Assembly (NCBI RefSeq): GCF_026410285.1
Contig: NZ_JAPMLP010000002.1
Span: 131,501 to 195,500 of the forward strand
DNA: 64,000 nt
Reading direction: 5' to 3'
Origin: Sulfitobacter sp. F26169L
Lineage (GTDB): Bacteria > Pseudomonadota > Alphaproteobacteria > Rhodobacterales > Rhodobacteraceae
In this document: positions 1-9,279 of the stretch, in pieces
Numbering within the stretch: the first letter of the stretch is position 1
Layout of the letters: each line of letters starts with the position of its first letter
The notes under the pieces: model-generated
The model's database searches: none
What the model was told of the DNA's origin: nothing
What the model saw: only the letters and a program-made list of their open reading frames with translations
Translations under genes and position numbers: made by a program

Positions 1-42
1 TCCAACGCTAGGGTACGGCAACCACTGAAAAGGACGCCGCCC

Positions 43-819
43 ATGCCTGCCCCCCTCAATCCCTTCAAAAAAGCGCTCGCAGAGGGCGAGATACAATTTG
101 GCTGCTGGCTGGGGCTGGCAGACGGATTTTCCGCAGAAATGATGGGACAGGCCGGTTTTGACTGGCTGGTCATTGATGGCGAGCACGGGCCAAATGACCT
201 GCGATCAACCCTGTTACAGCTCCAAGTGATTGCGGCCACCGATGCCCACGCCGTTGTGCGCGTGCCTGTAGGTGAAACCTACATGCTGAAACAGGTGCTG
301 GACGCCGGTGCGCAGACGGTTCTTGTGCCGATGGTCGAAAGTGCGGATCAGGCACGCCAGTTGGTACGGGACATGACCTATCCACCTAACGGGGATCGTG
401 GTGTCGGATACGCGCTGACGCGGGCCGCGCGGTTCGGCACAATTGGCGACTACGGCACCACAGCGGACGCTCAGATTTGCCTGCTGGTGCAGGTAGAAAA
501 CATGCGCGGACTGGCCGCACTGGATGATATTCTGACGGTTGAAGGTGTTGACGGCGTCTTTATCGGCCCTGCCGATCTGGCCGCCGACATGGGGCATATC
601 GGCAACGCAGACCATGACGATGTGCAAAGCGTGATTATGGATGCGCTGAGGCGCATCAGGGTCGCAGGCAAAGCGCCCGGGATCCTGTCAACACGCGACG
701 GGATGACAAACGATGCTATTGCAGCAGGTGCGCAATTCGTTGCCGTAGGTGCGGACGTACTGCTGCTGGGCAATGCGGCGCGCGCACTCGCTGAAAAATG
801 GCAGGCAACCAAGGGATGA
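43..819 (+). CDS. HpcH/HpaI family aldolase/citrate lyase
   Basis: Class II (metal-dependent) pyruvate aldolase of the HpcH/HpaI family, which cleaves or forms 4-hydroxy-2-oxo acids such as 4-hydroxy-2-oxoheptanedioate in the cytoplasm. The 258-residue length fits the family. Visible signature residues are His48 in DGEHGPND (general base), Arg73 in VRVPVG (pyruvate binding), and the metal ligands Glu152 in VQVEN and Asp178 in GPADLAADMG. An AAGGA ribosome site lies 9 nt before the ATG. The stop codon overlaps the start of the MFS permease (ATGA), so the two are probably translated together, and the permease may import or export a substrate of the aldolase. The exact substrate cannot be read from sequence. 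Confidence 0.92.
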   Translation: MPAPLNPFKKALAEGEIQFGCWLGLADGFSAEMMGQAGFDWLVIDGEHGPNDLRSTLLQLQVIAATDAHAVVRVPVGETYMLKQVLDAGAQTVLVPMVESADQARQLVRDMTYPPNGDRGVGYALTRAARFGTIGDYGTTADAQICLLVQVENMRGLAALDDILTVEGVDGVFIGPADLAADMGHIGNADHDDVQSVIMDALRRIRVAGKAPGILSTRDGMTNDAIAAGAQFVAVGADVLLLGNAARALAEKWQATKG

Positions 820-2000
820 ACACCGGTATCGCACTGCTGGCTTTCGCCTACGTTCTCAGCCAGTTTTTTCGGGCATTTCTTGCGGTGCTTAGTCCCTTTC
901 TGGCGACAGATATTGCCGCCACGCCGGAAGATCTCGCCTTTGCATCCGGTCTTTGGTTCTTGTCTTTCGCGGCTTTGCAGCCGCCGATTGGCTGGGCGCT
1001 GGATACTGTGGGGCCACGGCGCACGGCCGCAGTTCTGTTGCTGGTCGGTGGTGGCGGCGGTGCCGCGTTATTTGCCATGGCCGCGACGCCCTTGCATATC
1101 AGCATTGCGATGACACTGATCGGGATTGGCTGTGCACCGGTACTAATGGCCTCATATTACATCTTCGCGCTTGATTATCCGCCAATTCGGTTTGCATTTC
1201 TTGCGGCTGTCATGGTGGGTGTCGGGACGCTGGGCAACATCGTCGCTTCCTATCCCATGACAATTGCCGCCGAAACCATAGGCTGGCGTGCGGCCCTTTG
1301 GGGGCTGGCGGTGTTATCGGCAATTACCGCCTTGGGCGTCTGGGTGTTCGTGCGCGACCCCGTGAAAGAAGCCGACGCGCTAAAGGGAAGCTTCGGCGAG
1401 GTGCTTCGTATTCGCGCGCTCTGGTTTATCTTCCCCTTGATGCTGGTCAGCTATTCACAGGTGGGCGCGCTACGTGGCCTCTGGATCGGCCCGTATCTAA
1501 CCGAGGTTTTCAATGCTGCCCCCCGTGTCATCGGGCAAGCCACACTCTTTATGGGGATCACGATGGTGGTCGGCCCTATGGTTTACAGCATTCTCGCCCG
1601 CCGTTTTCACAGCCTGAAATGGACAGTATTCCTTGGCAGCTTCGCGCTGCTGTTATCGGCAGGCGGAATGGTTGTTCTGGTCGATTACTCCACCACGTGG
1701 GCCGTTGTGCTGATGTGTGGTGTCGGCTTTTTTGGCGCAACCTATGCCGCGATCATGTCACACGGGCGGGACCTGTTGCCGCGCCATTTGGTCGGGCGCG
1801 GTGTGACGTTGCTCAATCTGTGCAGCATTGGCGGGGTCGGCGTTGCACAATTTGTCACCGGTCGCATTTACGCCGTCAATAGCGGCTCCGATACGGTGTC
1901 TCTGCCCTATACGCTGATCTTTGTATACTTTGCCATTGCGCTCGCCGTCGGTCTGTTTGTCTATCTCTTCGCCCCCGACACCCGCTCCGACAGCGGTTAG
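816..2000 (+). CDS. MFS transporter
   Basis: Major facilitator superfamily permease of about 394 residues with some 12 hydrophobic segments, the usual MFS size. The start is placed at the ATG at 816, which overlaps the aldolase stop as ATGA. An in-frame ATG at 798 would only add six residues and lie inside the aldolase gene. The protein begins MNTGIALLAFAYVLSQFFRA, entering the first membrane helix directly. No substrate-specific motif was recognised. Coupling to the HpcH/HpaI aldolase suggests transport of an organic acid (inference). The gene ends 70 bp before asd, which has its own ribosome site and probably its own promoter. Confidence 0.9.
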   Translation: MNTGIALLAFAYVLSQFFRAFLAVLSPFLATDIAATPEDLAFASGLWFLSFAALQPPIGWALDTVGPRRTAAVLLLVGGGGGAALFAMAATPLHISIAMTLIGIGCAPVLMASYYIFALDYPPIRFAFLAAVMVGVGTLGNIVASYPMTIAAETIGWRAALWGLAVLSAITALGVWVFVRDPVKEADALKGSFGEVLRIRALWFIFPLMLVSYSQVGALRGLWIGPYLTEVFNAAPRVIGQATLFMGITMVVGPMVYSILARRFHSLKWTVFLGSFALLLSAGGMVVLVDYSTTWAVVLMCGVGFFGATYAAIMSHGRDLLPRHLVGRGVTLLNLCSIGGVGVAQFVTGRIYAVNSGSDTVSLPYTLIFVYFAIALAVGLFVYLFAPDTRSDSG

Positions 2001-2070
2001 GCGCCTGCCCCTTTCAATGTACACCAAAGCCGTATAACAGGCTCGCACGCATATATATGGAGTAATCGAG

Positions 2071-3093
2071 ATGGGTTATCGCGTCGTAGTCGTGGGTGCC
2101 ACCGGTAATGTAGGCCGCGAAATGTTGAGCATTCTGGCCGAACGCCAGTTTCCAGTGGACGAGCTTGCCGTATTGGCCAGCCGCCGCTCGCTGGGTACAG
2201 AAGTCAGCTTTGGCGACAAGACGCTTAAGACGAAAGACCTTGATACGTTCGATTTCACCGGATGGGACATGGCGCTGTTTGCTGTCGGCTCGGAAGCGAC
2301 CCAGAAATACGCGCCCCTTGCTGCCAAGGCTGGCTGCGTGGTGATCGACAATTCATCACTGTACCGCTATGACGCCGACATCCCGCTGATCGTCCCCGAG
2401 GTAAATCCCGAGGCGATTCATATGTATTCAAAGAAAAATATCATCGCCAACCCCAACTGCTCAACCGCGCAGATGGTTGTGGCGCTGAAACCCCTACACG
2501 ACCGCGCCACGATCAAGCGCGTTGTGGTCAGCACGTATCAATCCGTATCCGGCGCCGGCAAAGAAGGCGCAGACGAGCTGTGGGACCAGACCAAAAGCAT
2601 CTACAATCCCGTCACAGATGTACCGCCAAGCAAGTTCCAAAAGCAGATCGCGTTTAACGTGATTCCGCAGATCGACGTTTTCATGGATTCCGGTGATACC
2701 AAGGAAGAATGGAAAATGATGGTCGAGACGAAAAAGATCGTCGACCCGAAGATCAAGGTTACAGCGACCTGTGTGCGTGTGCCTGTATTTGTCGGCCACT
2801 CGGAATCGATCAACATCGAATTCGAAGACCATCTGGACGAGAACGAAGCGCGCGACATTCTGCGCGAAGCACCCGGTATCATGGTAATCGACAAGCGTGA
2901 GGCCGGTGGTTACGTCACACCAATCGAATGTGTCGGCGATTTCGCAACCTTCATCAGCCGCATCCGTCAGGACAGCACAATCGACAATGGCCTGAACCTG
3001 TGGTGTGTATCGGACAACCTGCGCAAAGGTGCCGCGCTGAATGCTGTACAGATTGCGGAACTGCTGGGCCGCGAAGTCCTGAAAAAGGGCTGA
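2071..3093 (+). CDS. asd: aspartate-semialdehyde dehydrogenase
   Basis: NADPH-dependent reduction of aspartyl phosphate to aspartate semialdehyde, the branch point to lysine/diaminopimelate, threonine, methionine and isoleucine. The 340 residues match the family. Seen: the Rossmann motif GATGNVG at residues 9-15, the catalytic cysteine Cys130 in NIIANPNCST, and the SVSGAGKEG segment after it. A GGAG site lies 8 nt before the ATG, and an AT-rich stretch (about 2050-2058) lies just upstream. The gene is followed by a strong rho-independent terminator at 3118-3149, so it seems to be a single-gene transcript or the end of one. Confidence 0.97.
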   Translation: MGYRVVVVGATGNVGREMLSILAERQFPVDELAVLASRRSLGTEVSFGDKTLKTKDLDTFDFTGWDMALFAVGSEATQKYAPLAAKAGCVVIDNSSLYRYDADIPLIVPEVNPEAIHMYSKKNIIANPNCSTAQMVVALKPLHDRATIKRVVVSTYQSVSGAGKEGADELWDQTKSIYNPVTDVPPSKFQKQIAFNVIPQIDVFMDSGDTKEEWKMMVETKKIVDPKIKVTATCVRVPVFVGHSESINIEFEDHLDENEARDILREAPGIMVIDKREAGGYVTPIECVGDFATFISRIRQDSTIDNGLNLWCVSDNLRKGAALNAVQIAELLGREVLKKG

Positions 3094-3117
3094 TTTCCGC
3101 CCAAGATGCCTAACCAG

Positions 3118-3149
3118 AGGGGTGCCCGAACAGGCGCCCCTTTTTCTTT
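3118..3149 (+). terminator. rho-independent terminator after asd
   Basis: The stem GGGGTGCC (3119-3126) pairs with GGCGCCCC (3133-3140) around a 6-nt loop, with one G-U pair, and is followed directly by TTTTTCTTT. It lies 25 bp after the asd stop codon and 47 bp before the DUF4139 gene, separating the two units. Confidence 0.88.
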
Positions 3150-3195
3150 GGGATGTGGCACGGCATGTTGGTCGCAATCTTAAAGGACACTTAAA

Positions 3196-4812
3196 ATGCG
3201 TATTCTCCCCTTCGCTCTTGCCGCTTTACCCCTGCCTGCACTGGCCGACACCTATACAGTCGCCTCTTTTCCAACGGCGGCGACCGTTTACAGCGGTTTT
3301 GCCATGGTCACCCGTGAGGTGAGCGTTGACGTGGCTGCGGGGACGCACGAGATCATTTTGCCTGACCTGCCCCAATGGATTGATGCCGAAAGCCTTCGTG
3401 CAGCTGTTAACGGTGCAGAGATTACAGGCACGCGGCTGCGCACCGATGCCCTACCTCCGCAGCCCGACAGCGACAGCGCCGAAGTTGCCGCCGCAAAAGC
3501 ACGGATCAAAACCGCTGAAAACGCGCTGCGTGATCTGGAAGACAAAGCACAGGATGCAAACCTTGCAGCGCAAGCAGCGCAGGCGCGTCTGACTTTCCTG
3601 CAAGGTCTTGTATCGAGCGAGACACTGCCATCTGCGCCGCAGGAACTGGCCGAACTGGCGCAGATGATCGAGGCACAGACCCTTGCCGCGAAGCAGGCAG
3701 AGATCGCCGCACAGCGCAAAGCCCGCCAGATCAACGAAGGCCGCGAGGATCTGGAGCAGGACATCAAGGATGCCCGTGCAGCCCTTGCCGCACTGACACC
3801 CCCCGCAGAAGCAAAAGCCTTGCTGACCCTATCAGTGAACGCTTCCGAGGCGGGCACAGTTATTGCGTCAATTAGCTATCCTGCCCGCGCAACGTGGCAG
3901 CCCACCTATGATGTGATGCTGACCACTGGTGATGACAGCACGTTGACACTGCGCCGTGCGGCATTGATCTATCAAAACAGCGGCGAAAACTGGTCTGATA
4001 TCTCTCTTACCCTTTCCACGCTTTCCCCCAGCGGGCAGGTGGTCCCGTCCGAAGTGTACCCGAGGTTGCTTTCGATTGAGGACGCGCAGGCGCGCGCAAA
4101 ACTGCAACGCTCTGCTGGCGGTCTTAATCTGGACATGGCGGCCGCGCCGGAGCCTGTGATGGAAGACGCGGTTACAGCGATGCCCGGCTTTGACGGTCCC
4201 GGTGTGACCTATACCCTGCCCAATGCTGTAACCCTTGCGCAAAGCGCCGAAGGTGCGCGGGTAGAGCTGGACAAGCTGCAATTTGACACCCGTGTGTTTG
4301 CCCGTGCAGTGCCCGCAAGCGACCAGACCGCGTTCTTGATGGGCGAGGCCGTGAACACCAGCAAGGAACCCCTGCTTGCTGCAAACAGTGCGCAAATTTT
4401 TGTAGATGATGCGCTGGTCGGGCGCAGCAATTTTGCACCCGTTCCAGCCGGTGGCAATATCATTCAAGCCTTTGGCCCTGTTGAAGATTTGCGACTGACT
4501 CGTACCGTTCTGGACCGCAGCGAAGGGGATCGCGGATTAATCAACCGCAGCAATGCGCAAACTCAAGACGTTCAGATTTCGGTTGAAAATCTGGGTGGCA
4601 AAATCTGGGATGTCGAACTACTGGACGCGATCCCCTACAGCGAGCAGGATGATCTGGTCATCCAGTGGAGCGCCTCGCCCAAGGCAGATGTTACCAACGT
4701 CGATGACCGCCGCGGGCTTATGCAGTGGAATATGACCCTAGGCGCAAATACCACAGAGGAAATCACAATAGAGCAGTCCATCCGCTGGCCCGATGGCAAA
4801 GTGCTGCGATAA
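3196..4812 (+). CDS. exported DUF4139 (MuiA-like, mucoidy inhibitor) protein
   Basis: Protein of 538 residues with an N-terminal signal peptide (hydrophobic residues 2-16, cleavage probably after PALA near residue 17), so exported to the periplasm or outer surface. Residues about 20-90 resemble DUF4140. Residues about 95-200 are rich in Ala, Gln, Glu and Lys and predicted to form a long coiled coil. Residues about 215-535 resemble DUF4139, including YPARATWQPTYDV and the ENWSDISLTLSTLSP segment typical of the family. Members are called mucoidy inhibitor MuiA family proteins, but their biochemical role is not established. It starts 47 bp after the asd terminator. Confidence 0.88.
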   Translation: MRILPFALAALPLPALADTYTVASFPTAATVYSGFAMVTREVSVDVAAGTHEIILPDLPQWIDAESLRAAVNGAEITGTRLRTDALPPQPDSDSAEVAAAKARIKTAENALRDLEDKAQDANLAAQAAQARLTFLQGLVSSETLPSAPQELAELAQMIEAQTLAAKQAEIAAQRKARQINEGREDLEQDIKDARAALAALTPPAEAKALLTLSVNASEAGTVIASISYPARATWQPTYDVMLTTGDDSTLTLRRAALIYQNSGENWSDISLTLSTLSPSGQVVPSEVYPRLLSIEDAQARAKLQRSAGGLNLDMAAAPEPVMEDAVTAMPGFDGPGVTYTLPNAVTLAQSAEGARVELDKLQFDTRVFARAVPASDQTAFLMGEAVNTSKEPLLAANSAQIFVDDALVGRSNFAPVPAGGNIIQAFGPVEDLRLTRTVLDRSEGDRGLINRSNAQTQDVQISVENLGGKIWDVELLDAIPYSEQDDLVIQWSASPKADVTNVDDRRGLMQWNMTLGANTTEEITIEQSIRWPDGKVLR

Positions 4813-4823
4813 AGAACATCGGG

Positions 4824-5534
4824 TCACTCTCCGGTGGCCAGATTCATCGCTTGTGACCCAAGGTTACAAGGATGGCCCGGCAGGGGTGCGCCGAACCGCT
4901 TGACCAACTGCGCATAGGGCGCGCCCACTGCCGATCCATTGCACAGATGCCGCCCCGTTGCAGCGATATGTATCCCAATCTCCGCTCCGGTCGGGCGCAG
5001 TTCCATTCCCTCTATCGCCAGACGGTTGATCAGGTCGGGCCAGTTTCGTGCGGCGGTGAACTGTCTGCACAGCATCGCATGGCGCGTCGGGTCGATCTTG
5101 CCTGCGGGCATTACGCCCGACCCTGTTACGGGCTTTTCTTGTGCCATTGGCAATGGGCCGTCAAACCGTTCGACCAGCGCGGCATAGTCAAATCCGAGCA
5201 CGGCACCGCTGCAAACCCGTGTGCCGCAGCTGATCTTTATCAGGACCATATCATCATTACAGGGGTGCAAGGCGTAACCGTGCATGCGCAACCGCGCCAC
5301 CAGATCCTGCCAGCTGCGCGCATTTTGAACATCACGGGCCAGAAGTGATTGCAGTGCCGTGACCAGCCGCTGGTCCGGCTTGGCGACTGCACCTTGCGAC
5401 GACTGGCGATCAACCTCCCGCTTGAGCAAGTGGCGGACCAGATGACCGATCGTGACATCACGCGCCGTTGCGACACGCTGCGCGCCTGACAACAACTCTC
5501 GGGGGAGTTTTAGGGTGACTGATTCCAAATCCAT
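4824..5534 (-). CDS. unknown protein: RHH-like N-terminus plus duplicated ~65-residue domain
   Basis: No function recognised. Starting at the ATG at 5534 the protein has 236 residues; a GTG at 5597 would add 21. Residues 5-42 (VTLKLPREL... followed by IGHLVRHLLKREVDR) look like a ribbon-helix-helix DNA-binding fold. Two copies of a ~65-residue unit follow, at residues about 61-129 and 155-219. Each has the pattern W-x-D-L-(x)-R-L, a Gly-x-x-L-x-P stretch, a strand region, (V/L)CxGxAVG and a closing (V/L)xRF(D/G)(A/G)PLP. The unit recalls short accessory domains found beside relaxases, but no relaxase catalytic motif is present. It is convergent with the DUF4139 gene and ends 11 bp from it. 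Confidence 0.7.
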   Translation of the reverse strand: MDLESVTLKLPRELLSGAQRVATARDVTIGHLVRHLLKREVDRQSSQGAVAKPDQRLVTALQSLLARDVQNARSWQDLVARLRMHGYALHPCNDDMVLIKISCGTRVCSGAVLGFDYAALVERFDGPLPMAQEKPVTGSGVMPAGKIDPTRHAMLCRQFTAARNWPDLINRLAIEGMELRPTGAEIGIHIAATGRHLCNGSAVGAPYAQLVKRFGAPLPGHPCNLGSQAMNLATGE

Positions 5535-5802
5535 AGATAAGACTGGCGCGAATTTGGTTAACGACGCGTTAATGCCGCTCTGCGGGCAGTACTTCACAGT
5601 CGGTAACTCTCACCACACAAATATGGCGAGGCAAATACCGCTTTGAGCAGACCATCAGGCCTGTCGGGACGGATGAAGCACACGACCTGAACTGTTCCCT
5701 GCGCACGGCTGACCTACCCTGAACGGCTTCGTTCACCCGAGCGACCTGCCCCGCCGAGAACGAAGAGATCAGTTACGGGTTCCGACCCTTATAACTTGAC
5801 CG

Positions 5803-6453
5803 CTAGACCGTTTCAAACTCGGCTACGGCCGGATTGTAGTATTCCAGCCCGCCTTCCCCGATATCAGTCCACATGCCGTGCAAGGTAAGTTCGCCCGATG
5901 CAACCTTTTCTGCCAGCCACGGGAAGGTCATCAGATTTTCCAGCGAAATTGTGACCGCGTGCTTTTCCAGTTGTTGCAACTGCTCTTCTGGGTCGGCAAC
6001 ATCTTTGACCAGTTCGTACTTCGGCCGCAAAATATCCATCCAACGCCCGACAAAGCTGTCTTTTGCATCCAGTCCGGGGGCATTGCCCGCGCACATATTC
6101 AGGCATCCCTGCACACCGCCACAATTGGAATGGCCCAGCACAATCAGATGCGCGACCTCCAGCACCTGAACGGCGTACTCTACCGCGGCGGATGTCCCGT
6201 GGGGGTTACCGTCAGGTTCATACGCGGGAACAAGGCTGGCGATATTGCGGTGAATAAAAAACTCGCCCTGATCCGCACCGAAAATTGACGTGACGTGTAC
6301 GCGGCTGTCACAACAGGAAATAACCATGGCGCGAGGGTGCTGTCCGCCATTGGCTAACTTGCGATACCATGCGCGGTTTTCGGAATATGTGGTGGCCTTC
6401 CAGCCATGATATCGTTGAACCAAGTAGCTCGGTAGCGGCTTTGCCTGTTGCAT
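5803..6453 (-). CDS. beta-class carbonic anhydrase
   Basis: Interconverts CO2 and bicarbonate with a zinc ion. Zinc ligands and active-site residues are visible: Cys48, Asp49 and Arg51 in CDSR, His108 and Cys111 in GHSNCGGV. The family hallmark IFGADQGEFFIHRNIA is intact. The start is set at the ATG at 6453 (216 residues, MQQAKPLPSYLVQRYHGW), because GGGAG lies 9 nt upstream of it and relatives begin there. The longer GTG start at 6486 has no such site. The gene is single, divergent from the small helical protein at 6598, with 144 bp between them. Confidence 0.94.
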   Translation of the reverse strand: MQQAKPLPSYLVQRYHGWKATTYSENRAWYRKLANGGQHPRAMVISCCDSRVHVTSIFGADQGEFFIHRNIASLVPAYEPDGNPHGTSAAVEYAVQVLEVAHLIVLGHSNCGGVQGCLNMCAGNAPGLDAKDSFVGRWMDILRPKYELVKDVADPEEQLQQLEKHAVTISLENLMTFPWLAEKVASGELTLHGMWTDIGEGGLEYYNPAVAEFETV

Positions 6454-6597
6454 AACGCACAATTCTCCCAATTCATTTTCTTTCACTTAGACTGAAATGT
6501 GATGGATTTCGAGCGAAAACACATGTGTATGACAACGTTTTGAAAACTCCTCAGGCCCATAACAGGCAAAGCCGTGGGGGCAAATGAAGGGTGAGAC

Positions 6598-6978
6598 ATG
6601 AACAATATCGTAAATATCCGTGTATCAGAGCAAATTCAGCTGGATCAGGCCAGAATTGGCACCCTGTACAGCCAGCTTGGCGAAACAGGAGCGCAAAGCG
6701 TTGTCTGCCGCGCAATGGAGGAACTGGCCGCGCGTATGGCGCAATGTCAAACGCTGTGGCGTGCGGACAAACCGCAGCAATTGCGCAAGAAAGCCCGCTC
6801 TCTCATTGCGATTGCAGACCAGATCGGAATGCACAGGCTGGCCCAAGTGGCTGGAGATGTCACCGCGACCCTTGATGCGGAAGACACAGTTGCCGTAGCT
6901 GCCACTCTATCGCGACTTCTGCGCATCGGCGAGCGGTCATTGTCTGCCATCTGGTCGATGGAAGATCTCAGCATTTGA
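6598..6978 (+). CDS. small helical protein of unknown function
   Basis: Not recognised as a named family. The 126 residues are rich in Ala, Leu, Gln and Arg with no signal peptide or membrane segment, and read as an all-helical cytoplasmic protein, possibly a four-helix bundle of the Hpt kind (size and pattern only; no clear HxxKG phosphorylation motif). An AAGG ribosome site lies 8 nt before the ATG. It sits between the divergent carbonic anhydrase and the M17 aminopeptidase, 70 bp before the latter, and may be cotranscribed with it. Confidence 0.75.
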   Translation: MNNIVNIRVSEQIQLDQARIGTLYSQLGETGAQSVVCRAMEELAARMAQCQTLWRADKPQQLRKKARSLIAIADQIGMHRLAQVAGDVTATLDAEDTVAVAATLSRLLRIGERSLSAIWSMEDLSI

Positions 6979-7048
6979 GCGCGCTTGCAGCGCTTGAGGG
7001 ATACGATAGGCTGCGTTTGAAAAACACTTTTGAAAGGCCCACCCTGTC

Positions 7049-8431
7049 ATGTCCCTTCGCTTTGCCGCTCCGTCATCCGACGCTATCAATCTGCATGTCC
7101 TGTCTCAGGATGCGCTGGAGGACTGGCTTGCCGGTCAACCCGCCGCTAACGCGACCTGGGTTAAGGCAAACGGCTTTACCGGCGGGATCGGGCAGGCGCT
7201 GGTTATTGCGGGGCCTGACGGCACACCGTCCCTTGCCCTTGCCGGATACGGCACACCGGCCACGCGCAAACGTGGCCGCTTTCATTTGGCAGCAGCAGCG
7301 GCCAAGCTGCCCAAAGGCACCTATCAGATTGCAAGCGGCCTGCCCGATGATCACGCAGAGGTGGAGGCGCTTGGCTGGTTGTTGAGCGGCTACCGCTTCG
7401 ACCGCTACAAAAAGGCGGATCCTATTGCCGCCTGTCTAGTGGCACCCGAAGGAGTTGATGCACAGCGGCTTGAAATGATCGCCGAGGGCGAGTCCCTGAC
7501 ACGCACACTGATCAACACTCCCGCCTCTGACATGGGGCCGCCCGATCTGGAACAGGCCGCGCGCGATCTGGCGACGCAACACGGCGCTACAATCGAGGTT
7601 ACCGTGGGAGAGGATTTGCTTGCCGCCAATCTGCCCATGATCCACACAGTCGGGCGCGCGGCCGACCGCGCCCCGCGCCTGATTGATATCCGCTGGGGCA
7701 ATTCGGGGCCAACCCTGACACTGGTGGGGAAAGGGGTGTGTTTCGATACTGGCGGGCTGAACATCAAACCCGCCGCATCTATGGGCCTGATGAAAAAAGA
7801 CATGGGCGGCGCTGCTGCCGTGTTGGGGCTGGCGCATATGATCATGGCAACCGGCGTCCAAGTGCAGCTTCGTGTGCTGATTCCGGCAGTGGAGAATTCG
7901 ATCTCGGACAATGCCTATCGCCCGCAAGACATTCTGACATCGCGCAAGGGCCTGACTGTCGAGATCAATAATACCGATGCCGAAGGGCGTCTGGTGCTGG
8001 CGGATGCACTGGCGCTGGCGGATGAGGAAAAACCGGATCAGATCATATCTATGGCCACGCTGACGGGGGCTGCCCGCGTGGCTGTCGGCCCCGATCTGGC
8101 ACCGTATTTCAGCGATGACGCAGAATTTGTTACCGCATTGGAAACTTCTGCCGCGCGGGTCGCTGACCCCGTCTGGCGCCTGCCCTTTCACGACCCTTAC
8201 GAGGCAATGATCGAACCGGCAGTTGCGGACCTGGACAATGCGCCCAAAGGCGGCTTTGCGGGTTGCATCACCGCCGCACTTTTCCTGCGCCGCTTTGTTA
8301 CCGATAGCAAATACGCACACTTCGACATATATGGCTGGCAACCCAGCGCCGCACCCGCGCGCGCCATGGGCGGTGTGGGGCAAGGTACGCGCGCACTGTT
8401 AGATGCCATCGACAGGATTTTGATCAAATGA
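7049..8431 (+). CDS. M17 leucyl aminopeptidase family protein
   Basis: Cytosolic metallo-exopeptidase of 460 residues that removes N-terminal residues from peptides. The M17 signature NTDAEGRL is at residues 308-315. Metal-binding and catalytic residues are in place: Lys228 and Asp233 in VGKGVCFDTGG, and Asp310 and Glu312 in the signature. The N-terminal domain (about residues 1-140) is short and divergent, as in the alphaproteobacterial PepA-like branch. Its stop overlaps the NlpC/P60 gene by ATGA, linking peptide and peptidoglycan-peptide degradation in one transcript. Confidence 0.94.
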   Translation: MSLRFAAPSSDAINLHVLSQDALEDWLAGQPAANATWVKANGFTGGIGQALVIAGPDGTPSLALAGYGTPATRKRGRFHLAAAAAKLPKGTYQIASGLPDDHAEVEALGWLLSGYRFDRYKKADPIAACLVAPEGVDAQRLEMIAEGESLTRTLINTPASDMGPPDLEQAARDLATQHGATIEVTVGEDLLAANLPMIHTVGRAADRAPRLIDIRWGNSGPTLTLVGKGVCFDTGGLNIKPAASMGLMKKDMGGAAAVLGLAHMIMATGVQVQLRVLIPAVENSISDNAYRPQDILTSRKGLTVEINNTDAEGRLVLADALALADEEKPDQIISMATLTGAARVAVGPDLAPYFSDDAEFVTALETSAARVADPVWRLPFHDPYEAMIEPAVADLDNAPKGGFAGCITAALFLRRFVTDSKYAHFDIYGWQPSAAPARAMGGVGQGTRALLDAIDRILIK

Positions 8432-9219
8432 GCCACCCACGACTGACACCAAACCCCGAATTTGTTCAGATAGAAGAGCCTGCCCAGATCGGGCGCGGGG
8501 TGGTCAACCTGCTGCGCAAGCCGAACGGCGCGCGCGATCGCCAGCTGCTGCTGGGCGCAGAGGTGACCGTGTTTTCGCGTGAGGATGGTTGGGCCTATGT
8601 TCAATCCGCACAGGACGGGTATTGCGGCTTTGTCGGTGTGTCGTCCTTGACGCAGCCCCAGACATTGTCTCACAAGGTCACCGCAGCGGGCAGCCACGGA
8701 TATCAGAACGCCAACATGAAATCGATTGACCGCTGCGCGCTGAGCCATGGCAGCAAATTGGCGATGCTGGATGAAAAAGACGGATTTATCCGCACCAGCC
8801 ACGGTTTTGTGCCCAAACAACACATCGCGCCACTAGAGATATTCGAGGATGATCCGGCGCAGGTTGCGGCGCAATTTCTCGGCACTCCATACCTGTGGGG
8901 CGGCAACAGCCGTTGGGGTATTGATTGCTCGGGGTTGATACAGGCCGCTTGCGTGGCATGTGGCATACCATGCCAGGGCGACAGCGATATGCAGGAAGCA
9001 GGGTTGGGCACGTTGCTGCCTGACGGGTCGGTTCCACAGCGCAATGATCTGTTGTTCTGGAAGGGGCACGTTGCCTTGGTCTGGGATGATGAAATGCTGA
9101 TCCACGCGAATGGCCACGCGATGGCCACCGTGTTCGAGCCGATTGATGAGGCAATATCACGTATTGCGCAAAGCGACGGCGCCATCACCGCGCACCGCAG
9201 GTTGCCTGCCAAAGCCTAA
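8428..9219 (+). CDS. NlpC/P60 (C40) cell-wall endopeptidase with SH3-like domains
   Basis: Predicted gamma-D-glutamyl-diamino acid peptidase of 263 residues. Residues about 20-75 and 80-135 resemble two bacterial SH3-type domains (short beta-rich segments with G-W-A/V patterns). The NlpC/P60 domain spans about 140-262, with nucleophile Cys167 in GIDCSG, His214 in KGHVAL and the third polar residue His226 in HANGH. There is no signal peptide, so it may act on recycled muropeptides in the cytoplasm, which fits coupling to the M17 aminopeptidase (inference). The start overlaps the aminopeptidase stop (ATGA). The gene is convergent with the giant RTX gene. Confidence 0.93.
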   Translation: MSHPRLTPNPEFVQIEEPAQIGRGVVNLLRKPNGARDRQLLLGAEVTVFSREDGWAYVQSAQDGYCGFVGVSSLTQPQTLSHKVTAAGSHGYQNANMKSIDRCALSHGSKLAMLDEKDGFIRTSHGFVPKQHIAPLEIFEDDPAQVAAQFLGTPYLWGGNSRWGIDCSGLIQAACVACGIPCQGDSDMQEAGLGTLLPDGSVPQRNDLLFWKGHVALVWDDEMLIHANGHAMATVFEPIDEAISRIAQSDGAITAHRRLPAKA

Positions 9220-9279
9220 AGCACCAAAAACGCCAATTACGCGGCCCCTATTGTAAGGCCCGATGTTGCGCCAACGGCG

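Noticed and set aside
4824-5534. Relaxase or mobilization protein
   Set aside because: Only a faint likeness in the repeated unit; no catalytic Tyr/His motifs, and no mobile-element genes nearby.
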